Origin: UBA7446 sp965657545
GTDB lineage: Bacteria; Bacteroidota; Bacteroidia; Flavobacteriales; Flavobacteriaceae
DNA: 64,000 bases
NCBI GenBank assembly: GCA_965657545.1
Contig: CBFHOG010000004.1
Location: 48,053-112,052, forward strand
Reading direction: 5' to 3'
Shown: piece after piece, positions 51,196 to 59,178 of the stretch
Layout: each line of letters starts with the position of its first letter
Numbering within the stretch: the stretch's first letter is position 1
Program-made: the position numbers and the translations under genes
Notes under the pieces: generated by a model
The model's database searches: none
Seen by the model: only the letters and a program-made list of their open reading frames with translations
What the model was told of the DNA's origin: nothing

Positions 51196-53045
51196 TTTAA
51201 TCTGTAAAAATTTATTTTTTCTTGCGCAACAATTTCTTCATCTACCAAAAATTTAAGCCCTTCAATAATCTGTTCCCTTCCAAATTTTGATTCTATGACC
51301 AATTGATTCAAAGATACGGTTTCTCTATCTGAAAGTATTTTTTTTAACTCTTGAATTACGTCATTAATTGAGATATCGTTTTTCATGCAATTTGAACAGG
51401 ATTGACATCTTTTTTTTACTTTTTCTCCGAAATAAAGCAACAATTTTTTTCTGTAGCATTTAGTTGTGGTGCAGTATTCCCAAACCGAGTCTGCTAATCG
51501 TTTTTTTTCCTTTTTAAAAACATCCAATTGCTTGAGCACATTTATGAGCGTTCTTTTATCCTCTCTTGGAGAAAGAAACTGAATGGCGCTATCTACATGT
51601 AGCTGTTGAATTTCTGCCGTTCCGTTTTGCTCCATTTTTTTTAATAGCTCAATACATTGCTGCAGAGTCAAATTACATTTTTTCGCAATAGAATATAAGT
51701 TTACAGTTTGCATCCTTTCTGTAATTCCACCAATGTTTCGTAGCAGGTAATCAATTAAAACTTCGTTTTGTGGATTGCTCTTCTTTTCAAGTTTTAGCGA
51801 AGTTTTTGGTGTGTTGTATTGTGTAAGTGATAGCACTTGTCCACGTTCCAAAAGTTCTAACACATGAAAGGTTGTTTTTGGGTTTAGATCGTATCGTTTG
51901 CAAAACAGAATTAAATTAAACTCCAGCAAGTCTTGCGGCAATTCGCCGTAGGCGATGTCAAAATAAAGGCACAAATACTTGTATGTTTTTTGGATGGCGT
52001 CACTCGGAGGAACACTTGCCATAAGTCTATCCCAAAGTTTTTTTTGATCTTCAGGGGCTACAAAAAGCGTAGCTGTTGAGGCACTTCCGTCTCTGCCGCA
52101 TCGTCCCACTTCTTGATAATATTGTTCCATACTAAATGGTAAAGTGGCATGTACTACGCGCTTTACGTTTGCCTTATCTATACCCATACCAAATGCCGTA
52201 GTGGCAACCATTACAGGTGTTTTTTCTTGCATCCAGTTGGAAATTCTTCCTTCTTTTTCAGTAGCACCTCCATGAAAAAAGGCCGATTTATGCCCCATAT
52301 TATTGAGGTGATTACTAAGCAACTCAGCACTTTTTCGCGTGCCTACATAAACGATACTCGGTATTCCTTTGGGCTCTAAAGCTGAAGCGATAGCTTCCAG
52401 TTTCTTGGAAGTGGTCACTACGTTCAACTCGATATTTGGCCGATCAAACGATCCAATAATATTTTCAGGCGACTGTAGCTCCAGTGAATTACAGATGTCT
52501 TCTCTTACGTCTTCAGTTGCAGTTGCCGTAACCGCAATGGTTGGAATGTCTGTCAGTAGATTTTTTAGGGAGATGATTTCGCGGTAGGAAGGTCTAAAGT
52601 CGTGGCCCCATTCCGAAATGCAATGCGCTTCGTCAATAGCAAGTAGCGAAAGTTGCATTTGCGATAAATGGGCTTGAACTAAAGGGTGTTGCGCTCTTTC
52701 AGGCGATATGTATAGAAATTTAAAATGTCCAAACTTACAATTGTCTAACGCCCGTACAAGGTCATCCTCTTGCATAGGCCCTGATAAATGCATGGCACGA
52801 ATGCCCTTCTTTTGAAGCCCCTCTACTTGGTCGCTCATTAGCGCAATTAGTGGACTAATAACCACGCAAATTCCGGGTAATACCAACGCTGGTAATTGAT
52901 AACAAAGGCTTTTTCCACCCCCTGTTGGCAATACTACCAAACAGTCGCGTCTATCCAGAACTGCTGAAACAGCTTCATACTGTCCTGTCCGAAAATCGGA
53001 AGCACCCCAATATGTTTTAAGCGTGTTTTTTACAGTTGCTGTCAT
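51192..53045 (-). CDS. recQ: RecQ-family ATP-dependent DNA helicase
   Basis: 617 residues from ATG 53045; a longer frame to 53105 would run back through the preceding gene. SF2 helicase motifs: LPTGGGKSLCYQL (Walker A, about 38-50), IDEAHCISEWGHDFRP, SATATEDVRE-type stretch, and QEVGRCGRDG. The zinc-binding cysteines (CYRKKLLLYFGE and CQSCSNC) lie late, near 540-560, after a winged-helix stretch, and no HRDC domain is evident, an order typical of the second Bacteroidetes RecQ type. Overlaps the P-loop gene by four bases. Confidence 0.92.
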   Translation of the reverse strand: MTATVKNTLKTYWGASDFRTGQYEAVSAVLDRRDCLVVLPTGGGKSLCYQLPALVLPGICVVISPLIALMSDQVEGLQKKGIRAMHLSGPMQEDDLVRALDNCKFGHFKFLYISPERAQHPLVQAHLSQMQLSLLAIDEAHCISEWGHDFRPSYREIISLKNLLTDIPTIAVTATATEDVREDICNSLELQSPENIIGSFDRPNIELNVVTTSKKLEAIASALEPKGIPSIVYVGTRKSAELLSNHLNNMGHKSAFFHGGATEKEGRISNWMQEKTPVMVATTAFGMGIDKANVKRVVHATLPFSMEQYYQEVGRCGRDGSASTATLFVAPEDQKKLWDRLMASVPPSDAIQKTYKYLCLYFDIAYGELPQDLLEFNLILFCKRYDLNPKTTFHVLELLERGQVLSLTQYNTPKTSLKLEKKSNPQNEVLIDYLLRNIGGITERMQTVNLYSIAKKCNLTLQQCIELLKKMEQNGTAEIQQLHVDSAIQFLSPREDKRTLINVLKQLDVFKKEKKRLADSVWEYCTTTKCYRKKLLLYFGEKVKKRCQSCSNCMKNDISINDVIQELKKILSDRETVSLNQLVIESKFGREQIIEGLKFLVDEEIVAQEKINFYRLK

Positions 53046-53572
53046 AGATTTTTTAAAATAAACGCAAGACGATTGGCAACACTTGCCCGAGGAACTTCTA
53101 TACACTTCATGCCAAAGGCATTATATGTTTCTACCAAAGCATTATGAAGTTTTTTAGCTTCATTAAAATCTTCTGCCCTTTGTTCGTCTTGCTCAAAAAT
53201 AGCTTCCCAAGGTGGAAAAATGAATACCTTGTCATAAGTCAAATTCTTACAATCTTCCTCCATACCGCAAGGCACATCATCTCCTAGTTCATATAAATAT
53301 GCTACAACGTCGTGGATGCCACGGTCATATAATTGCACTGGTGTGTTACTTGCTTTAAAATAATCATAAAGCCTATTTTCGAAAATAGCCTCGCTAAAAG
53401 CCAATGGATTTTCCAAAAAAGGACGTTGGGCTCCATCGGCTTGTGATGCTGAAATGACAGCCCTTGAAACTTCCTCGAAGCATGAAATTTCAGGGTGATT
53501 TACACGCTTAAGAAGTGTGGTTTTTCCACTTGCGGGGGAACCGGTTAGGACTACTTTTTGTTTTTCAAACAT
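53042..53572 (-). CDS. P-loop ATPase/kinase-like protein (AAA_28 family)
   Basis: 176 residues from ATG 53572. Walker A GSPASGKTTL (about 11-20), a Tyr-Asp-Arg pair (LYDRGIHDVVAYLYEL, about 83-98) that resembles NadR/NMN-kinase-like enzymes of the AAA_28 group, and a C-terminal helical lid. Substrate unknown. A promoter that overlaps the divergent DUF493 promoter lies upstream. Confidence 0.82.
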   Translation of the reverse strand: MFEKQKVVLTGSPASGKTTLLKRVNHPEISCFEEVSRAVISASQADGAQRPFLENPLAFSEAIFENRLYDYFKASNTPVQLYDRGIHDVVAYLYELGDDVPCGMEEDCKNLTYDKVFIFPPWEAIFEQDEQRAEDFNEAKKLHNALVETYNAFGMKCIEVPRASVANRLAFILKNL

Positions 53573-53575
53573 ATA

Positions 53576-53605
53576 CAAATGTCGGGATTTGTAACCGTTT
53601 GCAAA
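53576..53605 (-). promoter_or_regulatory. Promoter of the P-loop ATPase gene, overlapping the divergent one
   Basis: Minus strand TTTG (53602-53605), 18 bases, GACATTTG (53576-53583; seven of eight matches to TAnnTTTG). The box is three bases from the ATG. It shares its -33 region with the plus-strand promoter. Confidence 0.5.
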
Positions 53606-53617
53606 ACTGTATCTTTG
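53588..53617 (+). promoter_or_regulatory. DUF493 gene promoter, 4 nt before ATG (leaderless)
   Basis: TTTG (53588-53591), 18 bases, TATCTTTG (53610-53617, perfect TAnnTTTG), and then four bases (ccgt) to the ATG at 53622. Best example in the window of the leaderless promoter layout. Confidence 0.6.
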
Positions 53618-53621
53618 CCGT

Positions 53622-53912
53622 ATGCAACAACCTGCGAAAGACCAGTCTTTTTACGAACGTTTTCACCAACAACTTTTAGACACAAGTTCTTGGCCAAGCG
53701 TATATGTGTTTAAGTTTATTGTGCCCGCTTCTGGTGGTGCTCAAAAAATTCTCGAAAATTTATTTTCCGACGATGTTGTCAAAATAAGTGTTCGCGCCTC
53801 TAGCAAAGGCACATACAGCAGTATTTCTGTTCAAGGTACTTTTGAAAGTCCTGCAGTAATCATTGACAAGTACAAGCAAGCGGCTAAAATTCCAAATATC
53901 ATTCAGCTCTAA
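53622..53912 (+). CDS. DUF493 family protein
   Basis: 96 residues, the YbeD-like ferredoxin-fold (ACT-like) small protein family: PSVYVFKFIVPASGGAQKIL, later SSISVQGTFESPAVIIDKYKQAAKIPNIIQL. Function unknown; E. coli YbeD neighbours lipB, which is not here. In Flavobacteria it precedes DUF4290 and murA, as here. Confidence 0.88.
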   Translation: MQQPAKDQSFYERFHQQLLDTSSWPSVYVFKFIVPASGGAQKILENLFSDDVVKISVRASSKGTYSSISVQGTFESPAVIIDKYKQAAKIPNIIQL

Positions 53913-53950
53913 TCTTTTTTTAGTAGTTTTACCTCATAAATATCCCTCAC

Positions 53951-54601
53951 TTGATAGAAAATCTTCAATACAATAACGAACGCTCAGATTTAGCGATTCC
54001 AGAATACGGTCGTCACATTCACAAAATGATTCAGCAAGTAATGGCTGAAGACGATAAAGAGCAACGAAATAAACAAGCCCAAGCCATTATTGGTATAATG
54101 GGAAATCTTAATCCACACTTGCGTGATGTTGCTGATTTTCAGCATAAACTCTGGGATCAATTATTCATTATGTCTGACTTTAAGTTGGATGTAGATGCAC
54201 CTTTTCCAAAACCGAGTGCAGAAGTATTAGCAGCACCTCCAACTCCCTTAGACTATCCACAATCCTATCCGAAATACCGTTTTTACGGCAATAATATTAA
54301 GGGTATGATTGATGTTGTTGTGGACTGGGAAGAAGGCGATCTTAAAGAAGCCTTGGTTTATGTGATTGCCAATCACATGAAAAAATGCTTTTTGAATTGG
54401 AACAAAGACACGGTTGAAGATCATGTCATTTTCAATCATTTAGCTGAGCTTTCTGGTGGAAAACTTTCGCTAAATACCAAAGACGTAACCCTAACCGATT
54501 CCGAAAACCTCATTCGATTGACAAACAAGCGATTTGGTAAAGGTGGTGCAAGAAGCAAACACAAAAAATACCGAAACCCAAAGCAACAACGTCGCAATTA
54601 A
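53951..54601 (+). CDS. DUF4290 family protein
   Basis: 216 residues, TTG start (MIENLQYNNERSDLAIPEYGRHIHKMI). No ATG is available in a suitable place. The family, conserved in Bacteroidetes next to murA, is of unknown function. It has an N-terminal helical part, a central PLDYPQSYPKYRFYGNNIKGMI stretch and a strongly basic tail (GARSKHKKYRNPKQQRRN) suited to nucleic-acid contact. murA follows with no gap. Confidence 0.85.
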   Translation: MIENLQYNNERSDLAIPEYGRHIHKMIQQVMAEDDKEQRNKQAQAIIGIMGNLNPHLRDVADFQHKLWDQLFIMSDFKLDVDAPFPKPSAEVLAAPPTPLDYPQSYPKYRFYGNNIKGMIDVVVDWEEGDLKEALVYVIANHMKKCFLNWNKDTVEDHVIFNHLAELSGGKLSLNTKDVTLTDSENLIRLTNKRFGKGGARSKHKKYRNPKQQRRN

Positions 54602-55912
54602 ATGGGAGCTTTTAAGATTACGGGCGGTGTACCCCTTTCGGGGGCTATTCAACCACAAGGAGCTAAAAATGAAGCACTCCAAATTCTGTGTGCCGTTTTA
54701 CTTACTCCAGCACCTGTAACGATTAGTAATATTCCAGACATTATTGACGTCAATAAGCTTATTGATATCCTTATTCAACTAGGCGTTAAGGTTGAAAAGC
54801 ACAGCGCAGACAGCTATACATTTCAAGCTGATAACATAGATGTTGATTACCTCCAATCTGACGATTTTAAGGTTGCCGGACGTGGCTTACGCGGCTCCAT
54901 TATGATTGTTGGACCTTTACTGGCTCGTTTTGGCAAAGGATTTATTCCCAAACCTGGTGGAGATAAAATTGGTCGCCGCAGGTTGGATACTCACTTTCAA
55001 GGATTTATAAAACTTGGTGCAACATTTCGTTACAACAAGGAAGAATATTTTTATGGCGTAGAAGCCGATGAACTTCGAGGCACTTATATGTTGTTAGACG
55101 AAGCATCAGTTACGGGTACTGCTAACATCGTAATGGCCGCTGTACTAGCCAAAGGAACCACAACTATTTATAATGCTGCTTGCGAGCCTTACTTACAACA
55201 GCTTTGTAATATGTTAGTGCGTATGGGTGCTAATATTTCGGGTATAGGTTCTAATTTACTGACGATTGAGGGTGTTGAAAAACTCGGTGGCACGGATCAC
55301 CGTATTTTACCCGATATGATTGAAATTGGCAGTTGGATTGGACTTGCAGCACTAACGCAAAGTGCACTTACCATAAAAAATGTACAATGGGAATATTTGG
55401 GTCAAATCCCAGATGTATTCCGTCGTTTGGGCATAACAATTGAGCAAAAAGGTGACGATATGTTTATCCCCGCACACACCGATGGTTTTGAAATTCAAAG
55501 CTATATAGATGGTTCTGTGATGACTATTTCTGATGCCCCTTGGCCAGGATTTACGCCTGACCTTTTGAGTATTGTACTCGTAGTAGCTACACAGGCACGT
55601 GGTAGTGTGTTGGTGCATCAAAAAATGTTTGAGAGTCGCTTATTCTTTGTGGATAAACTCATTGATATGGGTGCGAAAATTATTCTCTGTGACCCACACC
55701 GGGCTAACGTAATTGGGCATGATTTTAAGTCATCCCTGAAAGCAACAACAATGACTTCCCCCGATATTCGTGCAGGGATTTCTTTACTTATTGCAGCCCT
55801 TTCTGCCAAAGGCACTAGTACCATCTTCAATATTGAACAAATAGACAGGGGCTATCAAAATATTGACACACGACTTCGTGCTTTGGGTGCTCAAATAGAG
55901 CGAATTTCTTAA
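54602..55912 (+). CDS. murA: UDP-N-acetylglucosamine 1-carboxyvinyltransferase
   Basis: First committed step of peptidoglycan synthesis. 436 residues; MGAFKITGGVPLSGAIQPQGAKNEALQ start with the phosphate/UDP contact region. The catalytic-loop position normally Cys (PGGC) is Asp: PKPGGDKIGRRRLDTH, Asp121 at 54962-54964. Asp at this position is known to keep activity and confer fosfomycin resistance in other bacteria. Normal length. Convergent with the photolyase operon, two bases between the stop codons. Confidence 0.96.
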   Translation: MGAFKITGGVPLSGAIQPQGAKNEALQILCAVLLTPAPVTISNIPDIIDVNKLIDILIQLGVKVEKHSADSYTFQADNIDVDYLQSDDFKVAGRGLRGSIMIVGPLLARFGKGFIPKPGGDKIGRRRLDTHFQGFIKLGATFRYNKEEYFYGVEADELRGTYMLLDEASVTGTANIVMAAVLAKGTTTIYNAACEPYLQQLCNMLVRMGANISGIGSNLLTIEGVEKLGGTDHRILPDMIEIGSWIGLAALTQSALTIKNVQWEYLGQIPDVFRRLGITIEQKGDDMFIPAHTDGFEIQSYIDGSVMTISDAPWPGFTPDLLSIVLVVATQARGSVLVHQKMFESRLFFVDKLIDMGAKIILCDPHRANVIGHDFKSSLKATTMTSPDIRAGISLLIAALSAKGTSTIFNIEQIDRGYQNIDTRLRALGAQIERIS

Positions 55913-55914
55913 AA

Positions 55915-56193
55915 CTAGCGTTTAGAAACCTTATTGTTACTAATACTTTTTTGTCGGGAACATTTAAATCGTCCAACTTCATCCGTTCGCTTTTTTAAAT
56001 GTTTGGTTTTTCTTCCTTGAACTCTTTTTCGCCACAACTTAAAACTATTTGGTTTCATATTGCGTCGCATAATGGTTATTACCTCTTGTTCCTTTAGTCC
56101 AAATTGCATTTTTATGGCATCAAACGGAGTGCGATCTTCCCAACCCATTTCAATAATCCTATCAATTTCTATTTCTGTGAGTTTTCTTTTCAT
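55915..56193 (-). CDS. TIGR03643/DUF2805 small basic protein
   Basis: 92 residues: KLTEIEIDRIIEMGWEDRTPFDAIKMQFGLKEQEVITIMRRNMKPNSFKLWRKRVQGRKTKHLKKR: an HTH-like first half and a very basic second half, suggesting nucleic-acid binding. TIGR03643 proteins are found next to photolyases and cryptochromes. Its start overlaps the preceding photolyase gene by four bases, and it is the last gene of the eight-gene operon. Function unknown. Confidence 0.8.
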   Translation of the reverse strand: MKRKLTEIEIDRIIEMGWEDRTPFDAIKMQFGLKEQEVITIMRRNMKPNSFKLWRKRVQGRKTKHLKKRTDEVGRFKCSRQKSISNNKVSKR

Positions 56194-57662
56194 GCGTCCA
56201 TAATATTTTCTCTATCAGGTAACGTATGTGTAGCCACAATACGCCTACTTTCATTGCGAACAATAGCGTTGCGTCGCATCTGCCATAAAACGTTTGAGGC
56301 ATACTTGTAGGTTTTTTTAATATCTATGATTGGTCTTGGATAATTTTCCCCTAAAATAAAGCCGTAGCCCTGTTGTTCAATTTCGGTCATGGTCCACGGT
56401 TCAAGTACAAATGCTGTGGGCAATTCTGCTAATTCAGGAATCCATTTTCGAATAAAATTTCCATCAGGATCATGTTCTAATGCATTTTTTGTAGGGTTGT
56501 AAATCCGCACCATATTTATGCCTGTTTCTCCTGCTTGCATTTGAAATTGTGGGTAATGGATACCGGGTTCAAAATCTAAAAACTGACGTGCTAAGAATTG
56601 TACGCCCGATTGCCAAGGTTGCCATAAATGATGGGTGAAAAATGATACCACCATGGCGCGCATTCTAAAATTTAAATATCCCGTCTCTACCACGCAACGC
56701 ATACACGCATCCACTAATGGATAGCCGGTTTTGCCTTGTTTCCATGCGTCGATAAAGTTTGTATTAATGACTTTGTTTATGTTGTGATATCCTTTATTTA
56801 CGCTTCTAAATTCCATTTGAGTTTCCATTTCAAATTTTTGAATAAAATGCGCTTGCCAGCGCAGTCTTGAAGTAAAAGCATTGATTTGGAAGGCACTTGC
56901 CCCTAGGGTTTTTGCTTGTTTTGCCCGTTGCCATACATATCGTACAGAAAGATTTCCCCATGCCAAATAGGGCGATACACGCCCGCAGTGTAGCCGAGCT
57001 GCCTCCGGTTTTGAAATCGACTGTTGGTATTTTTTATGACGTGTTTTTAAGAAGCTTTCCAAGTAGGCTATTCCTTTTTTAGTTCCTCCTTCTTGAATAC
57101 CCATTATTTTTTTGGGTTGAAGCGGATGTTCCTTAAGTTGTATGTCCTGTATGGGCACAAAATCTTTTTCAGTTGCTGTAAAAGGTCTAATAGACTGCAT
57201 CATATAGTTTGTCCAGTAATCCCGCCAATGCGCTCTGTTTGCCAATCCACGAAAGACCCCATTATTGATGTGCTCTACCCAGTGTACTTTTTTTGAATCA
57301 CACCATTTTTTTACTTTTTTATCTCTGTCATAAGTACAATTTAAGCCTGTTTCTTGCATCGAAAAAAGCGTTTTTATATGCCAGGCCTTTTCTAAATCCT
57401 CCAATACCTCAGTAGCTTCACCACTAACACAATGTATTTTGGTTTTGTACGGATTTAAATCTTGATTTAGATTTTCAATGGATTGCGCAATAAAGTTCCA
57501 ATGCCGTTTGTGATAATGCGGGTTTCTTTCCAAGCTGGGCTCAAAAATATAAAGTAAAAGGAGGGGAGTGTCTGACTCAATAGCATTTTGAAGCCCTTCA
57601 TTATCTAGGATACGCAAGTCACGCTTAAACCAAAAAACATTAATTGTTGGCTTAGAATGCAT
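56190..57662 (-). CDS. Cryptochrome/photolyase-family protein, divergent (proximal Trp missing)
   Basis: 490 residues: N-terminal Rossmann-like antenna domain (INVFWFKRDLRILDNEGLQNAI) and helical FAD domain (ASAFQINAFTSRLRWQAHF; GKTGYPLVDACMRCVVETGYLNFRMR). The segment that in class I photolyase reads NWQW(A/V)A is YPQFQMQAG, with Phe and Met where the flavin-proximal Trp and its neighbour would be. The FxRIYNP-type stretch and FIRKW follow. Subclass cannot be settled from sequence alone; it is not CRY-DASH, Fe-S type, or classic class I. Eleven-base overlap with the Fe-S photolyase gene. Confidence 0.85.
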   Translation of the reverse strand: MHSKPTINVFWFKRDLRILDNEGLQNAIESDTPLLLLYIFEPSLERNPHYHKRHWNFIAQSIENLNQDLNPYKTKIHCVSGEATEVLEDLEKAWHIKTLFSMQETGLNCTYDRDKKVKKWCDSKKVHWVEHINNGVFRGLANRAHWRDYWTNYMMQSIRPFTATEKDFVPIQDIQLKEHPLQPKKIMGIQEGGTKKGIAYLESFLKTRHKKYQQSISKPEAARLHCGRVSPYLAWGNLSVRYVWQRAKQAKTLGASAFQINAFTSRLRWQAHFIQKFEMETQMEFRSVNKGYHNINKVINTNFIDAWKQGKTGYPLVDACMRCVVETGYLNFRMRAMVVSFFTHHLWQPWQSGVQFLARQFLDFEPGIHYPQFQMQAGETGINMVRIYNPTKNALEHDPDGNFIRKWIPELAELPTAFVLEPWTMTEIEQQGYGFILGENYPRPIIDIKKTYKYASNVLWQMRRNAIVRNESRRIVATHTLPDRENIMDA

Positions 57663-59178
57663 CTGGATTTTCTATAATTTCATAGGCACGTGCCTTAATT
57701 TCTGCCAATTCTTCAGGTTTGATTTTCCCTAGTAAATTGAACATCATCCCCATCCTGTGATTCCCTTTTAATTCTTCTTTTTTATCATCTAAGAAGTTCC
57801 AGTATAGGCTATTAAATGGACAGGCACTTTCGCCCGTGCGCTTCTTTTTGTCGTAACTACAATTGCTGCAGTAATTACTCATTTTGTTGACATAAGATCC
57901 CGACGAGACATAGGGTTTAGTTGCCACTATTCCACCATCGGCATACTGACTCATACCGCGCGTATTGGGTAATTGTACCCATTCTACAGCATCTGCATAA
58001 ATGCCCAAATACCAGTCATCTACTTCATCGGGATGGGTTTGCAATAACAGCGCAAAATTTCCCGTAATCATCAAGCGTTGAATATGGTGTGCATAAGCGT
58101 TTTCCAAACTATTGGTGATACTGGTTTTAAGACAATTCATTTTGGTTTTTCCCGTCCAATAGAAATCAGGAAGTTTCCCAAAATTATTCAACTCATTTTT
58201 TTGTTTGTACTGCGGCATTTCTTTCCAATACAAGCCTCTGATATATTCGCGCCAACCCAAAATTTGACGTACAAAACCTTCTATTTGTGAAAGACTTATG
58301 GCTTCACTATTTCTGAAAGCCGCAATAGCACGTTCAATGACTTCTCTCGGGCTGATGAGTTTTATGTTTAGACTAAAAGAAATACGTGCATGGAATAAAT
58401 TCGTTTCATCTTGATGCATAGCATCTTGATAGGTCCCAAAATCTTGTAGCAAATGGTCACAGAAATAATCTAATTGATGCAGTGATTCTTCGCGCGATAC
58501 CGCAAACAGAAAAGATGTCGGATCGAATGTTCCAATGGTATCTATTTTTGCTGCAACTACTTGACTGTAAATCTCTTTAGCCAAGGTCATATCGGGCTGA
58601 TAGGGCGGAGGTATAGTACCGCCTTTCCATGTATTTCGATTGAATTTATCGTAGTTCCAGCTTCCTCCTTCGGGCTGTCCGTCCACCATGAGGTATTGGT
58701 GTTTTTTTCGCATATAGCGATAAAAAAACTCCATAACCAATGCTTTTTTGCCCTCGTAGAATTCGGTTAATTCGCTTCGAGTTGTTAAAAAATGTTCAGA
58801 ATCACAAGTTTTAACTTTTATGTCTAGTGATTTTCCAAATTTTTTAAGCTGTTCGTCTAATCGAAATTCATCTGGTAGTTGGTATGTGAAAGAAGTTGCA
58901 TGGAGCAATTCCAGTACTTTCTTGATATTTTTTGTTAAGCTATGCGTGTTTTTGGGGTCATCAATGGTGTAGTAGATAACGGTATGTCCATTTTCCTCTA
59001 GCTTTCTTGCAAATTGACGCATGGCAGCAAAAAAGGCAACAACTTTTTGCACATGATGACGGACATAATCTGTCTCTTGCCGAATTTCAAACATGACATA
59101 ACACACCTGATTATTGGGTTCCATAAACCAGCTGTGTTCTTCGTTGAGTTGATCGCCAAGTATGAGTCGTACTTCCAT
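57652..59178 (-). CDS. Fe-S cluster photolyase (FeS-BCP, PhrB-like (6-4) photolyase)
   Basis: 508 residues. N-terminal MEVRLILGDQLNEEHSWF is typical of this family; no antenna MTHF pocket is obvious (the family uses a lumazine). The FAD domain has QLPNTRGMSQYADGGIVATKPY and the Cys set for the 4Fe-4S cluster: one in KTKMNCLK, two in YCSNC and one in GESACPF. The known homologue PhrB repairs (6-4) photoproducts. The start shares one base with the CRY-DASH stop. Confidence 0.93.
   Translation of the reverse strand: MEVRLILGDQLNEEHSWFMEPNNQVCYVMFEIRQETDYVRHHVQKVVAFFAAMRQFARKLEENGHTVIYYTIDDPKNTHSLTKNIKKVLELLHATSFTYQLPDEFRLDEQLKKFGKSLDIKVKTCDSEHFLTTRSELTEFYEGKKALVMEFFYRYMRKKHQYLMVDGQPEGGSWNYDKFNRNTWKGGTIPPPYQPDMTLAKEIYSQVVAAKIDTIGTFDPTSFLFAVSREESLHQLDYFCDHLLQDFGTYQDAMHQDETNLFHARISFSLNIKLISPREVIERAIAAFRNSEAISLSQIEGFVRQILGWREYIRGLYWKEMPQYKQKNELNNFGKLPDFYWTGKTKMNCLKTSITNSLENAYAHHIQRLMITGNFALLLQTHPDEVDDWYLGIYADAVEWVQLPNTRGMSQYADGGIVATKPYVSSGSYVNKMSNYCSNCSYDKKKRTGESACPFNSLYWNFLDDKKEELKGNHRMGMMFNLLGKIKPEELAEIKARAYEIIENPDAF

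Noticed and set aside
57093..57296. Plus-strand open frames within the photolyase operon
   Set aside because: All are short, antisense, and show no family traits; shadows of the minus-strand genes.
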